A stretch of DNA of 64,000 bases from Dermanyssus gallinae (taxonomy: Eukaryota > Arthropoda > Arachnida > Mesostigmata > Dermanyssidae). Made by a program: the position numbers and the translations under genes. The notes beneath the pieces were generated by a model. It did not search any database. It was given only the letters and a program-made list of their open reading frames with translations, and was not told the DNA's origin. Positions 34,808-46,697 of the stretch are shown piece by piece. Where the stretch lies: positions 148,501 to 212,500 of the forward strand of contig QVRM01001444.1 in NCBI GenBank assembly GCA_003439945.1, written 5' to 3'. Position 1 is the first letter of the stretch. Each line of letters starts with the position of its first letter.

Positions 34808-34888
34808 ACAACAGGGATCGAACCGGCAACACCCCGGTAGATGACAACAGATGACTAGCGCACTAGTCTCCTAGACCACGCCTCCATA
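34808..34888 (-). repeat. tRNA-like sequence, pseudo-tRNA or SINE head
   Basis: On the minus strand TGGTCTAGGAG (34,868-34,878) is a perfect pol III A box and GGTTCGATCCC (34,814-34,824) a perfect B box, about 45 bases apart. The acceptor arms do not pair, and the T stem has a mismatch, so a working tRNA gene is unlikely. It differs from the SINE family of units 2 and 3. Confidence 0.55.
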
Positions 34889-35149
34889 TTAATGAATAGT
34901 ATTAAAATGATCAGACATTATCCGTTTATTTACTAAAAGGTTAAAGCTGTGCATCTAATTTAGTTGAGTCATCGATGTGAACATTAGCCATTCCAAATGT
35001 ATGTCAACCCTTGGGCCTATAACACCTAAACCTCTGCAAAGTTGTATGCCCTTATGTACACCTTCCTCGTAAATATATCAGTCGAGTCTTGCTTTTAATG
35101 TGGTCATGGCCGATGCATAATATACTTTAATTTCACGTTTTCTCTTTTT

Positions 35150-35312
35150 CGCAACGTCACACAAGTTCTCTCAAAGTTCCGCACCGGCGGATGGTATCCT
35201 TGCGCCACTCTATTACAGCAGATGGATAGAGTTTTGCGTTGTATTGCCTATGGCCTTCATCGTCTCTATTCCCTAAGCGTAAGTCTGTATAAGATCGTTT
35301 ACGATTCAGAGT
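35150..35312 (+). other. Conserved short reading frame, unit 4
   Basis: Reads TQVLSKFRTGGWYPCATLL and then QQMDRVLRCIAYGLH, aligned without indels to the frame at 26,120-26,303, and stops after YKIVYDSE. Unknown family. Confidence 0.35.
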
Positions 35313-35901
35313 AAATGCAACTGTTAAACGCTCCACCATTTGCAGCAAGATGAGAATAGAATATTGACGTTGTAGCAAGGCACGGCACCCTTACAGGAAT
35401 CGTCAGATTATCTTGTATGATCACAAACTCTACCTGGTTTCTGCTCAACGTTGACAGATTTTTGGTTTCTTGACATCTGGCAAATTGAAAGTAAGTTCGT
35501 ATAGGGTAAAGTTGTTCCTTAGGTAATTATGGATCACTTCCTCTAAAACATTTCTGTTAGCCCAGATTTGAGTAAACTTAAATTAGAGCTAGAGAAACGG
35601 TGTTTTGCAAATCGCAGTGTACAGTCGGAAGAGAGGAACAGAGAGAGAGTGAAAGTCATGTTTAGTCTCTTCAAGAGTCACGACACCGAACAGACAATTA
35701 CCGATATATTTTCACTCGAAACATGAAGAAATAGAGAGTAAAAGTGAAAATGCAACAACGTGCCGACGTGAGAGGTATTTAGAATTTATATGGAAAGCAT
35801 ACGCACACTGAAGTGCACATTCAGATTCTGTTAATAAACTTTTTCTCAAGTCAACTAAGTAAGGACGTGCATTAGTTTTCGTCTTGTATTTCGATTAGCC
35901 C

Positions 35902-37584
35902 TCAGTTTCTTAGAGATGTGCTTCGTTTGGACCGACACCAAACGACTATGTGGCTTACGACACTTAAAACGAGTCCGACGGTTAACGTGACAAGAGCAAA
36001 TGTGATGTCGGAAACTTCAACTGTGTCGGCCGAATCGCCCATGTCTTCGTTCTTCCTCTGGACAAGGCCTCGAATCAGTTTCCTCATCAACGGCGTGGAG
36101 GCGTCCAATCCGGCATCCAAGTACTGTTCCCACACCAAAGACGTTGGTAGAAGGTTCGCTTCAACCATAAGCCTCATATGTCTCATCAGCCGTCTCGCCT
36201 GAGGATGAGCGCTAGCGAAGCCAAATGACACAGGTAAAAATGCCAGGCTGTCGCGTGAAGCATGACAGTACGGACAATGCTGCACCTCTGGTATGCTCTG
36301 CAGTAGGCCGGCGACGCGTGAGCTTTGGCCAATCAGCTGCAAGCATTGGTCCAGGTAGTCCACCGCGTAGTAGCGGCGTCCGCCAGAGCTCGCCTTCCAC
36401 CGACCCAGCCACCGAAACAGTTCAGTCGAATTGTTGTTGCTCGAAATGTCCGACCCAACGATGTCGTGACTCAGTGAGCACAAACTTCCGCCTTGTTCGA
36501 CGAGGAAGCGCTTCAAATCGTCGATGCTATCGACCAGCACCGGAACGGGAATATTCAGCATCGAGTGGAATTTCGACCTCACCACGCTCGAGAACAACAG
36601 CCCGACGATGAGTAGTGAAGTCCAAATGTGCCAGTGCCGTCGGCTGCCCGTCTCGAGCACCGAGACGCCAGTGAAAACACCGACGACGATAAGCAGCGGC
36701 GACCTCTGGCTGAACCTCAGGCACCACCTCAGGATGCAGCCGAACGCGACCGCAAACACGCCAAACATTGCCCACGTGTGGCCATCAAACGAGTACAGCA
36801 GGCCGATCGATCCGATCCGCTCCGGGCGCGTCGACATCGTGTAGATGCGGACAGTCTGAATGTAGAACACGTATGTGCAGTCAAGGGCTGAGAACTTTCG
36901 GCAAGAGAATAATCTAAAGTCCATGTCGGCCCGGCGAGTTCGGAGCATGCGGATGTGCATTTCGATGGCCGTCGCTTTACTTTCCGCGTCCCAGCGTCGC
37001 GATGCGTTTGTTGGCAGGAATGTTATGTTCTGCCACGCCGGCATTGTTCTGGCGAAAAGGTCGGCTTCGTCACCAATAGGGCCTCTGGGCAGCATAACGG
37101 CTTCGTTGAAGACCGCGTCGGCGAATTCAGCAGCGGTGGCCTCACGCACTATTCGACGATTCTCGCAACGCCTCCACTGTGCGGGCAGGTCAAAGTAGCT
37201 TGCAGATCCCTGCCCGCCCACAAAGTAGGTAATGCAGAGCACGAACTCATCATCGAGTGCGTCTGACACGTCTAGACGAAGGTCGGCCGGTCTATTTCCG
37301 AGAAGGACCCACCTCGAGCGGGGCAGATAGTGCGCTTTTGCCTTCCACACCCGAATCTCCTCTAGAGACAATCTATGTGGAACGATCACAACCGACCACC
37401 AGTGCACCTCATTGCTCTTCACGATCCAGTCTATTACCTGACTGATATTCGACGTCCGCAGAACAGCTCGCAAGCATGGCTCGTCTGGTACTAGCAAAAT
37501 ATCTTTCTTGTCAAGAACAATCATATTAAATATATGAATCTGCAACAGAACCACGATGTTCCGACAGAGGTGCGGCAACAACAT
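35902..37584 (-). CDS. Ionotropic-receptor-like protein, copy 5 (intact)
   Basis: An open frame of 560 codons from ATG 37,582-37,584, aligned end to end with copy 3. Hydrophobic leader, extracellular half, M1, pore-like segment, M3 (SSVVRSKFHSMLNIP), the S2-opening stretch (here SIDDLKRF), a second extracellular half with NST, and a final helix (about 525-550) ending VVSHIVVWC. Its C half is nearly identical to the surviving part of copy 1, which suggests these two are the closest relatives or that gene conversion has occurred. Last receptor of the array within the window. Role inferred as a chemosensory ligand-gated channel, by topology. Confidence 0.8.
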   Translation of the reverse strand: MLLPHLCRNIVVLLQIHIFNMIVLDKKDILLVPDEPCLRAVLRTSNISQVIDWIVKSNEVHWWSVVIVPHRLSLEEIRVWKAKAHYLPRSRWVLLGNRPADLRLDVSDALDDEFVLCITYFVGGQGSASYFDLPAQWRRCENRRIVREATAAEFADAVFNEAVMLPRGPIGDEADLFARTMPAWQNITFLPTNASRRWDAESKATAIEMHIRMLRTRRADMDFRLFSCRKFSALDCTYVFYIQTVRIYTMSTRPERIGSIGLLYSFDGHTWAMFGVFAVAFGCILRWCLRFSQRSPLLIVVGVFTGVSVLETGSRRHWHIWTSLLIVGLLFSSVVRSKFHSMLNIPVPVLVDSIDDLKRFLVEQGGSLCSLSHDIVGSDISSNNNSTELFRWLGRWKASSGGRRYYAVDYLDQCLQLIGQSSRVAGLLQSIPEVQHCPYCHASRDSLAFLPVSFGFASAHPQARRLMRHMRLMVEANLLPTSLVWEQYLDAGLDASTPLMRKLIRGLVQRKNEDMGDSADTVEVSDITFALVTLTVGLVLSVVSHIVVWCRSKRSTSLRN

Positions 37585-38102
37585 CTTGCATTTTCTGCAG
37601 CGTACCACCTTTACCTCCAAGCCCAAACAACATAATCGGTCTAGTCACCAGATCACTATCAGAGAAAAGGCCGACGGCCTCGCCTAAATGTCGGACTCGA
37701 AACCAATAGAACCAGACATCCACTGCCAATGCCGTGTCCGGGAGTTTACGTTTAAGCGCCCGCGCCGCCTGCCGCCAATATGCATTGGGCTACGTACTGT
37801 ATAAAAATTAACACTCGAGGAGCGAAATACAAGAACGTATACTCTTATTTTAATTTATTTAGCTGGTATTATTAGTCATGCGGCCATAATGCTGTAATGC
37901 ACCTTGAGGCTGCACGAGGCACGCAAAAAAGTCGTTCGTCGACCAATCATCGCTGTCATTCTAATCCTGATCTAATATCTTAGTCGCTCGCGTTAAATAT
38001 ACGTGTATCTTTTGCCAAGCTTCAAGACACTTTGTACTAATTTTATCTATACTGTATTTCATCTACATTACATGTATACGCAAGCTACGAGGCAATTTCA
38101 CC

Positions 38103-38145
38103 TGTCTCAGACTCACTACTCGCGCTGGAGAGTGAGTCTAAGACA
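38103..38145. repeat. Imperfect inverted repeat (15-base arms)
   Basis: TGTCTCAGACTCACT and AGTGAGTCTAAGACA, one mismatch, 13-base loop. Sister units have no such palindrome here, so it arose locally. Confidence 0.85.
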
Positions 38146-38584
38146 GTGAGCATTAGCGTTTTCATATCGATTGTCGAATGAGATTCTGATGTGACTTTAG
38201 CCAAGGGAATTAAATAGTGCTGCATTAATTCCTTTGGGTTGCTTGCTTGAACTTAATAAATATAATTATTGTTACAAATCCACGCTTATATACATACATA
38301 TTTTTATAGACCTTGTACTTGGAAATTTACATTTGAGCTGCAGTCTCTGCGTATGACTGAGGCGATCCGGGTACGGGCAGAAAGCGTAAAAGCAGGCTTT
38401 GTGTTCCGTACAGGCAGTGTCATTGAATTTGTTAATTGAAATTTCGTTTAAGATAATTGCACGTGTTAATTTCGAGCTTCTTCGAAATAATGCTCTATGA
38501 GGTTGCATTCTTTGCGTTTGTCGAATTTCCGGCTAAAGTTTGCCTTGGCTTAAAACAACTGGTGTGCTGCTCTACGGGGAGTCT

Positions 38585-38880
38585 CGTCATTGTTACAGAT
38601 GTTTTTGCTTAGGCCACATGAGGCCGAGCTGCCCATGGTCGGCCCCCATCTTATCGCCGCTTTGGCTTCAAGAACCTCATTTGTAACGACGGCACTCAAC
38701 CCCTGTTGTGCTGTCTCTGTAAATGGTCCCACGAACCTACCTGGGAATCTTATTCTCTCTGAGTTCATCGAATGAAGCAGCTCAGAGGATCGGCTCGACT
38801 ACGCGTTTCTCAAAACACCTTTGCATCCACGACAAAAATCTCTGCTCTCTTTAAATCCAGCGTCGTTTCTAAATGGACTT
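38585..38880 (+). pseudogene. LINE ORF1 zinc-knuckle fragment, unit 5
   Basis: DNA counterpart of 12,493-12,783, with frame shifts breaking the knuckle. Confidence 0.5.
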
Positions 38881-39607
38881 TTTGTGTGGGAGGGAATGTG
38901 AGGGAGTTTATCTTAAACATTTTCGTTTTACGGCAAGACGATTGTCTTTACAGAAAAATCCTCGCCAATATCGAAAAGTGGGGGAAGTGGAAAGAATTGA
39001 GGTTTTTAATCCACACTAGAAGCTATTGGTTGTAAATATCGATAGTGCATTAGCGTTCAACGCCAAACTTTCCATACCAAAAAGAAGTCTGCCTTAGCCC
39101 TATGTTTAGCTGGTATGCGTCTGTTCGAAACTGATCATGCGACGACAGCGACCTTCCCCGCCGTCTCAGGTGACCTCGCGGTGAAGACAACTATGTCACA
39201 AAAAGACATTCGCAGTTTCCCCTGCCAAAAACCTTGAAAACAACGATTTTAGCCCCCGCATTGGGGATGGGTCTATGCAAGCTTCGCTGCCAGCTCGCCG
39301 GCATGGGCCGTCGTAGTCAAGAGCCTATCTGAGATGGTTCCCTGTTTATCCCAAAGCATTCGCAAAAATATGTCTCCAGAGCTTGCACATCTAATCAACG
39401 GCCAGCATAGATTTATATAAAATATTCCCAACTGCAGCGTTCTGCATTCCGTCTAAGAAGGACCGCGGCTGAACTCTCATAACCGGTCCCGAGCGGGACA
39501 TGGACCTGCAACTAATCCCTATGTTTCAACAGTACTCATTCGACTAGGAACTGCGTCGTACAACAGCTCTTCTATGATTTGCGCCGTTTGGCGAAAACTC
39601 GTCCTCG

Positions 39608-39960
39608 GTGATGTTTCCTCCAATCCGACTGAAGTGTTACGAACTGCTTATGGTGACCACACAGTGTTCCGAAACACTGTGTATACGTAGTAACGTTCAT
39701 TTTGCGACGGATGTAAAGAGACCGAAAATAACCAGCGTTTGGGAAGCCCTTCGACGTCAATAACAGACAAAAACGTTGGAAACGTTTGTGATATTGTACT
39801 CAACGATCGGCGAACTCTGATCAGAGAGACAGAAAATAAGGCTGAGGAATTAGAGATATCATATGGATCGGTTCTAACAGTCTTGATATTGTATGCGTCA
39901 GAAGGCTGGCGGCGAGGTTTGTTCCAATTTTTTTTTCAGCAAATGGACGCCCGTCAGGAA
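39608..39960 (+). pseudogene. Mariner-like transposase relic, unit 5
   Basis: Starts TTTCCTCCAATCCGACTGAA like the relics in the other units. It contains PSTSITDKNVGNVCDIVLNDR, a piece of the DNA-binding region. No catalytic block survives. Confidence 0.55.
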
Positions 39961-40659
39961 TCTAATGTTCCCACGGAGAGAAAGCAATTAAAGATACAAC
40001 GTTTCCAGGGTATAAGATAGATTCAGAAAAATTTGCAGGAGCAACTCTATTCGATTCCGAAACACGCGCTTAAAACGTGCTTTAAATAGAAGGAAAGATG
40101 TTGGCACAAGTGAACTACTCTGAAAGGACAAAATAAAACACTTCGGAAGATTAGGTAAATAATAATTTCTATAAAGATGAATAAAAATAACTTTTTTATC
40201 GGCATGCATTCATGTAAACGCACAGATGGCTGACCGGCAAATTTTGCGCCATGCCATCAAGTGTAATGCTGCTGCTATGTATTGTTTCGGCGCCTTTAGT
40301 GTAATTTATATCGTCTAGTGTCTCGGAAATAGCGCAGAGTACGCCACTCACCTATTTCATATTGTCTGTTTTTAATTTGACTACAACATTCTGCTCGTGA
40401 TACAGCTGGTCCAGTACGACGCGGGTGGGCTTGATTACTTTGCGGATCAATGCCCGCAAGAGCACAGGCAATGAAGTTTCGATAGGGAGGACGTGCTTCC
40501 TGCACGGGTGAGCTCCATCAGCCAGGAGGGGTGTTTTGTGTATGCTATAGGCTCGCCTTGAAGGGGCGGTTTTGACGTATGGTAATTATCTTGCAGAGCT
40601 AGGTGCAACTTCATCGATCGGCAGGCTGTGTCGTCGCTATCCGTAGACAGCTTACTGGT

Positions 40660-40836
40660 CGAGACCGGTGGCTTAAGTCTCCGCCTCGCAACCAGAGGAG
40701 ACACATAGGTGCACGGGTTCGAGCCCCACCGTTGAACATTTGTATTTATGGGGTACGTCGATGAAGCATTGCGAAAAACAGTTCCGTGGACATTAATCTT
40801 GGCTGAGGGTCTGCCCGAAAACTTTACTTTACTTAG
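40660..40836 (+). repeat. tRNA-derived SINE outside the array
   Basis: A forward copy of the family seen at 15,522 and 22,958: B box GGTTCGAGCCC followed by the same body (TATTTATGGGGTACGTCGAT). The opposite orientation and different flanks show an independent insertion, so this is a dispersed family. Confidence 0.75.
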
Positions 40837-40839
40837 ACA

Positions 40840-41464
40840 GCTCACTGGCTCTATCCAACATAAAAATCTCGCGCCAAGAGCCTCGTATGACCAAATTGAA
40901 GTGAAACTGGCACAAGCTGGCACCAGCCAACAGCTATCCACTCTTCACGTGATGGTGACGGCAACGTTTCTAGAACGCATGCTTGGACTTCACCTTTTCG
41001 CATGAAACAGGCCTGTGTGTCTTCTGTAGGGAGAACCTCCCATCTTATTAAGTTTACAGTTAGAATAAACAATCCAACCACAACGCGGACACACTGGAAT
41101 GCAGGCGGTGTGACCGTTCATTACGTCCTACAAAAATCTGCGCTGTCACTTAACAGAATTAGTATTATGATCCAACCGACGCTAGACCTACAATTAACCG
41201 AGGCTAATTTTTGTACTTTTCCTACTGGTAGCTAGTTTGAGAATAATGATTATATAATATAATAATGAGAGGATAGGCCGTCTATTTAATTGAGGCGTCT
41301 GTGTTCTCCTTTTTTGATAATATTATAAGAATTAGTTTACAATAACATGATGTGCTTCACATCAGGGTTTCACCAGCGATGTGGCCTAAATATTGCGAAT
41401 GAAACTGTCAGACGCCTCAGCAATCCGTGCACTATTTTACTACAAATGGCACAGACGCTAGCCT

Positions 41465-41503
<39 letters not shown>

Positions 41504-44500
41504 CGAAACGGTAATATATACTTGGCTATAAATAACGTGACAGTTCAACGCAACACATGCAGAAGATTTATGTTAGGTTGCCCCCTCTCCAGTTGAACTA
41601 CTACACAACGGTGAGCTTATTTCCGATGGTACTGTCGACGCACAGGTACTGGTGCTAGCTTTGGGACAAGATTTCACTAAAGAGAAATCGACGCTAGCCG
41701 GCTCCCATTAAATCGACAAAAAACATAAATACTTTCTGCGCCGGGCAAGTACTTAACCAGAAGTTGGACGTGTTAGTGTAGACTACCTACAACGTAATCT
41801 AGTCCAGAAGATCCAAAACGGCCGCAAATTCCACAATTGACAAATTTCCAATTCCAATTCAAACAATTATTCACCGTTGCCAGGTAGTATAATTTATCAA
41901 CAGGTCGCCGATGCACCGCCCTAATGAGTTCCGTTCCGATGAGAATACAACATGGAACAACTTAGTGGGCACGAAATAACCCACACGGTCTCATTGTTAG
42001 CTAACGGCAAAAATTCATTTTTTTATCGATTGATAATTTATTAGTTATAGGTCCGTCTGCAAAACATGACTTTATACAAGTGACTATAACGATGTTGTGG
42101 CGACAAGTTTTCAACACTCGTCCGAACGTCACAGAAATAGAGGCCGCAATTGGATGACTGACAGAAGACTTACCTCTGTGTCTCACGCTGCGAACAGGGT
42201 GGGCCGAGCATATATGTACTGACAGGCAGGCGTTATCATTAGGTATAAATAGTACTACTAATTATATTGTTAGTTACAAATTGTTCACTAATTAGCTGGT
42301 CGCAGGTCTGCACTTACGGGTTCCATCCAGAGACGCCGATATTGGCCCGAAGCTTTGCAGGTGTTGTCGTAGCTACCTGTCCTGAGGACGGTTATGAGTA
42401 TACCTGTCACGCTGCCATGCACATTACCGTTGGCAGTGGCAACTGTCTGGCTATGTGCAGCAACGATCGCTCGTACGCCGGAGGTGTCGACTATAAACTA
42501 TGTGGAATTTTCATTCTTCGAACGCTAACTTATATGGTCCTATGCTTTCCTTTGATTTGCAATCATTTTGTTTATGTATTAGCTAGGCAAAGCTTTTACC
42601 GAGAGGTATAACTCAACGAGAAAATGAGTTTTGATGAGTTACTGTCACTGCTGGCGCCGCCGGGGTACCATGTCCAACGCCTGTAGTGATGATAATTTAA
42701 TTATTCCGTTTAATCGTTCTAATCTGTAGTGATGTCACGCTCAATACCGATGATAAGTTGCCTTCGTATTGTGCAACATTTCAGTCTAGTTACGACAACC
42801 CGTGCTGTTACTCATGTGATAGACCTCTTGCTTGTAGGTATCTTTTTGGCTAGATTCCACCACAGATGTCCCGGTTATATATGCGTGTCTTGTACGCTAT
42901 CGGCAGCCGATGATAATAATAATAATAATCGTATCCTGATAATATTCTCTCGTTATTCAAAATAATAGCAAACGTCGACGACTAATTTGTTTTTGCCCAC
43001 AAACCATGATCCAAATCGATGTCTGGCCGAGCACCGATGTCGCCAATCAACGCGGACCAGTCTGTCAGCGATATTTCGCACCTATTTCGCGATACGCCTG
43101 TCCGAAACGTCTCAACGTACACATTTTGCACTGCATTGCATTGAGATAGTTCAAATCAATTATGTCCGCTTTACTGATTTGAATTTCGGTTGCGGCCGAT
43201 TGGATCTGCCCTACACGGGCTAAGAAATACTTACTGCTTAGTTTTAAATGTGAGCGCGCTTCCTCGCAACGTGTAGACCGTTGTACTGGGAAATTTGCTA
43301 GGCGTTTCCATAATAGGTGTCAAAGCAGGGGGGGGGGGGGCAAATGTTTGTTGTAGCTATGCTAAATGGCCAAATATATTGTTCATACTAATGAAATAAG
43401 GACTTGAAATGAAAGAAAAGAGACCACTAGGCCCCATATTTGATGTCATACCTTGTTCCTGTTATTAGACCGGCTTCCAGTTCCTAGAAATACAGCTTGC
43501 ATAGTGCCTAGTGACTATGAAACATATTTTTCTTTAAACTTGTTTCTCGTCGCCTGAGCGAGATATGGAGGCGAACTCACGCATATTGCCTCTTACCAAC
43601 AACCATTAAGACGAGTGTCATTATCTAAACACGGTTTCAAGCACATCAAAATCGTTCATCGAAAAAGAAAGCTAATATTAAAAAGAGAAATATCTCTAGT
43701 GATTATAATGCGCGTACGTGATGTAAACAAGACGTTAAAGCTCGATGCGAAACGAGCGGGTGAGGAGTGAGAGAGCATAATTTACTGTGAAAGAGTACGG
43801 ATTTAACAACTTGCCTGACTTTGTTAAAAAGGCGCGTGCAACCAAAAATGGATTGGATTCATACGGCGAATGTGATTCTCGACCCCGGTGCCTTGAATAC
43901 ATTCCTCAATGTATCGACGTGTATTGTTGCTGCCTGGCGAGCACGGCCATGTAGTCCCGTAGCTAGAGTCAAAAGTCACTCATTCTGCCAGCAGGCATCG
44001 AAGTCCAAGCGGAGGATAAATGCATTTTGTGAGAATTTTTTTCATGAGACTGTCTTCCTTGGACGGCACATTTACTTGAATTCAGTAATTAAATCCTCAT
44101 TAAACTTAAACATCCCACAATTTCACATTTGAACAACAATTGAAACAATGAAGGGCATTTTGAAGAAAAGGCTAACGCCCTTGTCTGAATATCATGACTA
44201 CTATACGGTGTCGACAATCAAGCAGACACACACAGATCTGCCTGCGATTCCACGACGCGTCACACGGCGATCCCAAGCCCCAAGTAGGCAACGAAGGATA
44301 TTCTAGAGTTAAATGAACAGCCTCCCTAAAAAATGAAATGCAACGCTTACTTTGGACGGTTGACCGAACATGCGTAGCCAAATGAATTAAAATAGAATAG
44401 AAATCTCCTTTATTCATTTAATAAAAAGTAAGAAATGACTGGTCACAGGCGGAGCCTGTGCAGTCGTCCTCTTGCCCTAGCCACGCGCCAGACGAACATA

Positions 44501-45361
44501 TGATTGATGTTCTCTCTTCTTGCAACACATCTTCTGGGCACATATCTTATTTGGCTTCTGCGATTGTTCGGCCGCACTTCAACGAAATTATCAATAGTAC
44601 ACTTGCGCCAACAATTTGAGCTAAATCCCGTTTGTCATGTTTCCTGAGTGTGCCCATTAAGGGCGGTAATACAATGTCGTTCGTTCTGAGGTCACATCTT
44701 CTGTGCAGTCCTTTTAGAAATCTCCTTTGCACACCTACCATCATACCTATGTATTTACACAAATACGAGTGCTATAAGCATGGATGAGCAGTTCAAGAGT
44801 TTGGATAAGACAATCGATTTGTACAAACGTACAAGTCAATTGTGTTATCCAAACACCAGATACGCCACCGATACACCATCGGCTCATTGACAATGAAAGA
44901 GCGGAACTGAAGTAGCGACGACAGCTTTATGACATTTACTTAATTGACTGAAAGGCATGTGAAAAATTGCTCATATAAATGATTGACTGGCTTGATGTGA
45001 CGGTATGTGGTTATCGGACTGACGAGGTGACAGCTGGGAACGCGAGAGCTAACCCGGTGACGATTGGAAGTACCAGCAGTAAGAGAGTTGTGGCGACCCG
45101 TTGTTGTTGTTGTTTTGTTGTTGTTGCTAATAATGCTGATATTGTTGTTGTTATTGTTATTGTTGTTGCTATTGCGGTGGCTACCTCTGATGCTGCTGCC
45201 GCCCTGACCGCTTGGTCATTACAACCACTATCATGCTAATGGCGAAGCTAACCCTATTGTGATTAGATGGCGGCCCATAGCATCCCAAAACGGCATAAAA
45301 TCAATTTGACAGCTTCCGACGCCAAGGCTGTGTTACCCAACAAAAAAGACGTACAATTTTG
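40840..45361. other. No supported gene
   Basis: Holds a (TA)n tract (41,468-41,500), a G12 run near 43,329 and a (TTG)n stretch near 45,100. Open frames are short and unlike known proteins. One possible exon (42,306-42,483) is treated as a finding only. Confidence 0.5.
41468..41500. repeat. (TA)n microsatellite
   Basis: Perfect TA repeat. Confidence 0.95.
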
Positions 45362-45577
45362 CTAGTGTGTACATCGACTAGAATCTACGACACCACTCCC
45401 ATCATCGAAACGGAATATACTCTTGTTGATGTCACTGTCCAAGTTGTTGTTTAGCACGCGTGACACTTTATAATAGGAGCGACGTCGGCCTATTTCGTCA
45501 TACGGGTAATGAAAGAGCTTGACTTGATGAGAACATTCAGCCGCCGCGGCTACGCTCGACTCAGATTTATTGGACAC
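45362..45577 (-). other. Possible extra 3' exon of the PLCXD gene
   Basis: An open frame of 71 codons on the same strand as the PLCXD gene, preceded by a good acceptor (ATGTTTCTTTAG) and ended by a stop. It lies about 280 bases past a strong donor (CCG|GTGAGG at 45,860) in the last recognised exon. Splicing those two sites would put this frame out of phase, with a stop after about nine codons. So it is either a short alternative tail, 3' UTR, or unrelated. Confidence 0.3.
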
Positions 45578-45855
45578 CTAAAGAAACATAAATTACTGGT
45601 TAGTCACGTAGAAACATCGAAATGACTCTATGAGACTGATAATCATCATCATTCGATGTCTGAGGTGGTTCGCAGCAGTTCTGTATTAAGATTACGTATA
45701 ACGCGTCGCTGCTGCGCACCGGTGTTTCGATATAATGCTCTCGATGCACCCCTGATGAGTGTATGAGCGCGGCGGGGTGCAGCGCCGCGTTGAAGAAGGA
45801 TGAGGTTGCTATGCTGTGATTTCGGCTTGTGGTCTCCTTGGATCGGAGATGGGCC

Positions 45856-46011
45856 TCACCGGTAATGGTGATAACCGTGGCGAAGATCAAGTGCTCGTTT
45901 GATGGTGAGAGCCTTGCAAATTCCGACGACATCGGTCGAAGTGAAGTAGTCCACAGCAATTATGTTCGTATTCGCTTGTAAGTCGTCCTCGTATCTCCAC
46001 CATGACATCAC
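45856..46011 (-). CDS. PLCXD exon 11
   Basis: VMSWWRYEDDLQ and NIIAVDYFTSTDV, the C-terminal strand of the domain, then a stop at 45,856-45,858. Confidence 0.8.
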   Translation of the reverse strand: MMSWWRYEDDLQANTNIIAVDYFTSTDVVGICKALTIKRALDLRHGYHHYR

Positions 46012-46638
46012 CTATGTGCATAGCATCGGGCAAAAACGAAAAGTTGCAAGCAAAACTTTCTGCTGTTCAAAACGAATGTTTAGCTATCTGAATATATCGC
46101 GAGTAGTAGTATCGACTGAAGAGACTAGCGGAGATAGCGGCCGCCATTTTTATAAGTTATCCAATCTATAAATACCACTATTATAAGTTAGGAACACGTG
46201 TATGTCTTTTTAATGTGATCTTTCTTAAAATGTGAATTTTGGGCTAAAGTTATGCTAAATCAATAAAATAATAATGTTTCTATTTGAGCGATACGTTTGC
46301 AATTGTTCAAAAAATTCCCTAGAAAAGTTCCTAGAATTATTTTGTGAAATACGTAGCGCTAAAGGGATGCGGTATGTATGTATGTATATATACTGTATGT
46401 ATATATACTTAGACATAACTTCTACGTTAGAAGTAAATATGGAAAATTAATGTCATTGTTTAACTATGCAGTTTCGTAGTACTCTGACACAAGTTGAATC
46501 AGCCGCTGATTACAGTCGATAATGCAAGCACTTCAGTTATCTTTACATACCTGAATATTATTTCGGTGTGATAGTCCCCTAACACCGCCGTGGTACTTGT
46601 CGAAGATTATACTCAGCGCGCCTAAATTAAACATTAAA

Positions 46639-46697
<59 letters not shown>

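Larger units (their letters stand above)
28556..35901. repeat. Spacer of unit 4, carrying an R1-clade LINE
   Basis: Receptor 5' flank continues to about 29,591, where unit sequence stops after CTAGAGCTTATTGGA. LINE sequence runs to about 33,331. Unit sequence then resumes at a point equivalent to about 15,800, so the middle of the unit (LINE knuckle, mariner-like relic, SINE) is missing. 34,210-34,800 and 34,890-35,150 show no gene. Confidence 0.7.
37585..40020. repeat. Spacer of unit 5, right end of the array
   Basis: Collinear with spacer 1 as far as the mariner-like relic, then the array homology ends at about 39,960-40,020. It holds a LINE knuckle relic (38,585-38,880) and a short local inversion (38,103-38,145). 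No gene of its own. Confidence 0.7.

Noticed and set aside
18985..37584. Gustatory receptor (7TM) identity for the receptor array
   Set aside because: Only four hydrophobic segments, three clustered and one near the end, plus an S.EDL motif; this fits iGluR/IR and not a seven-helix protein.
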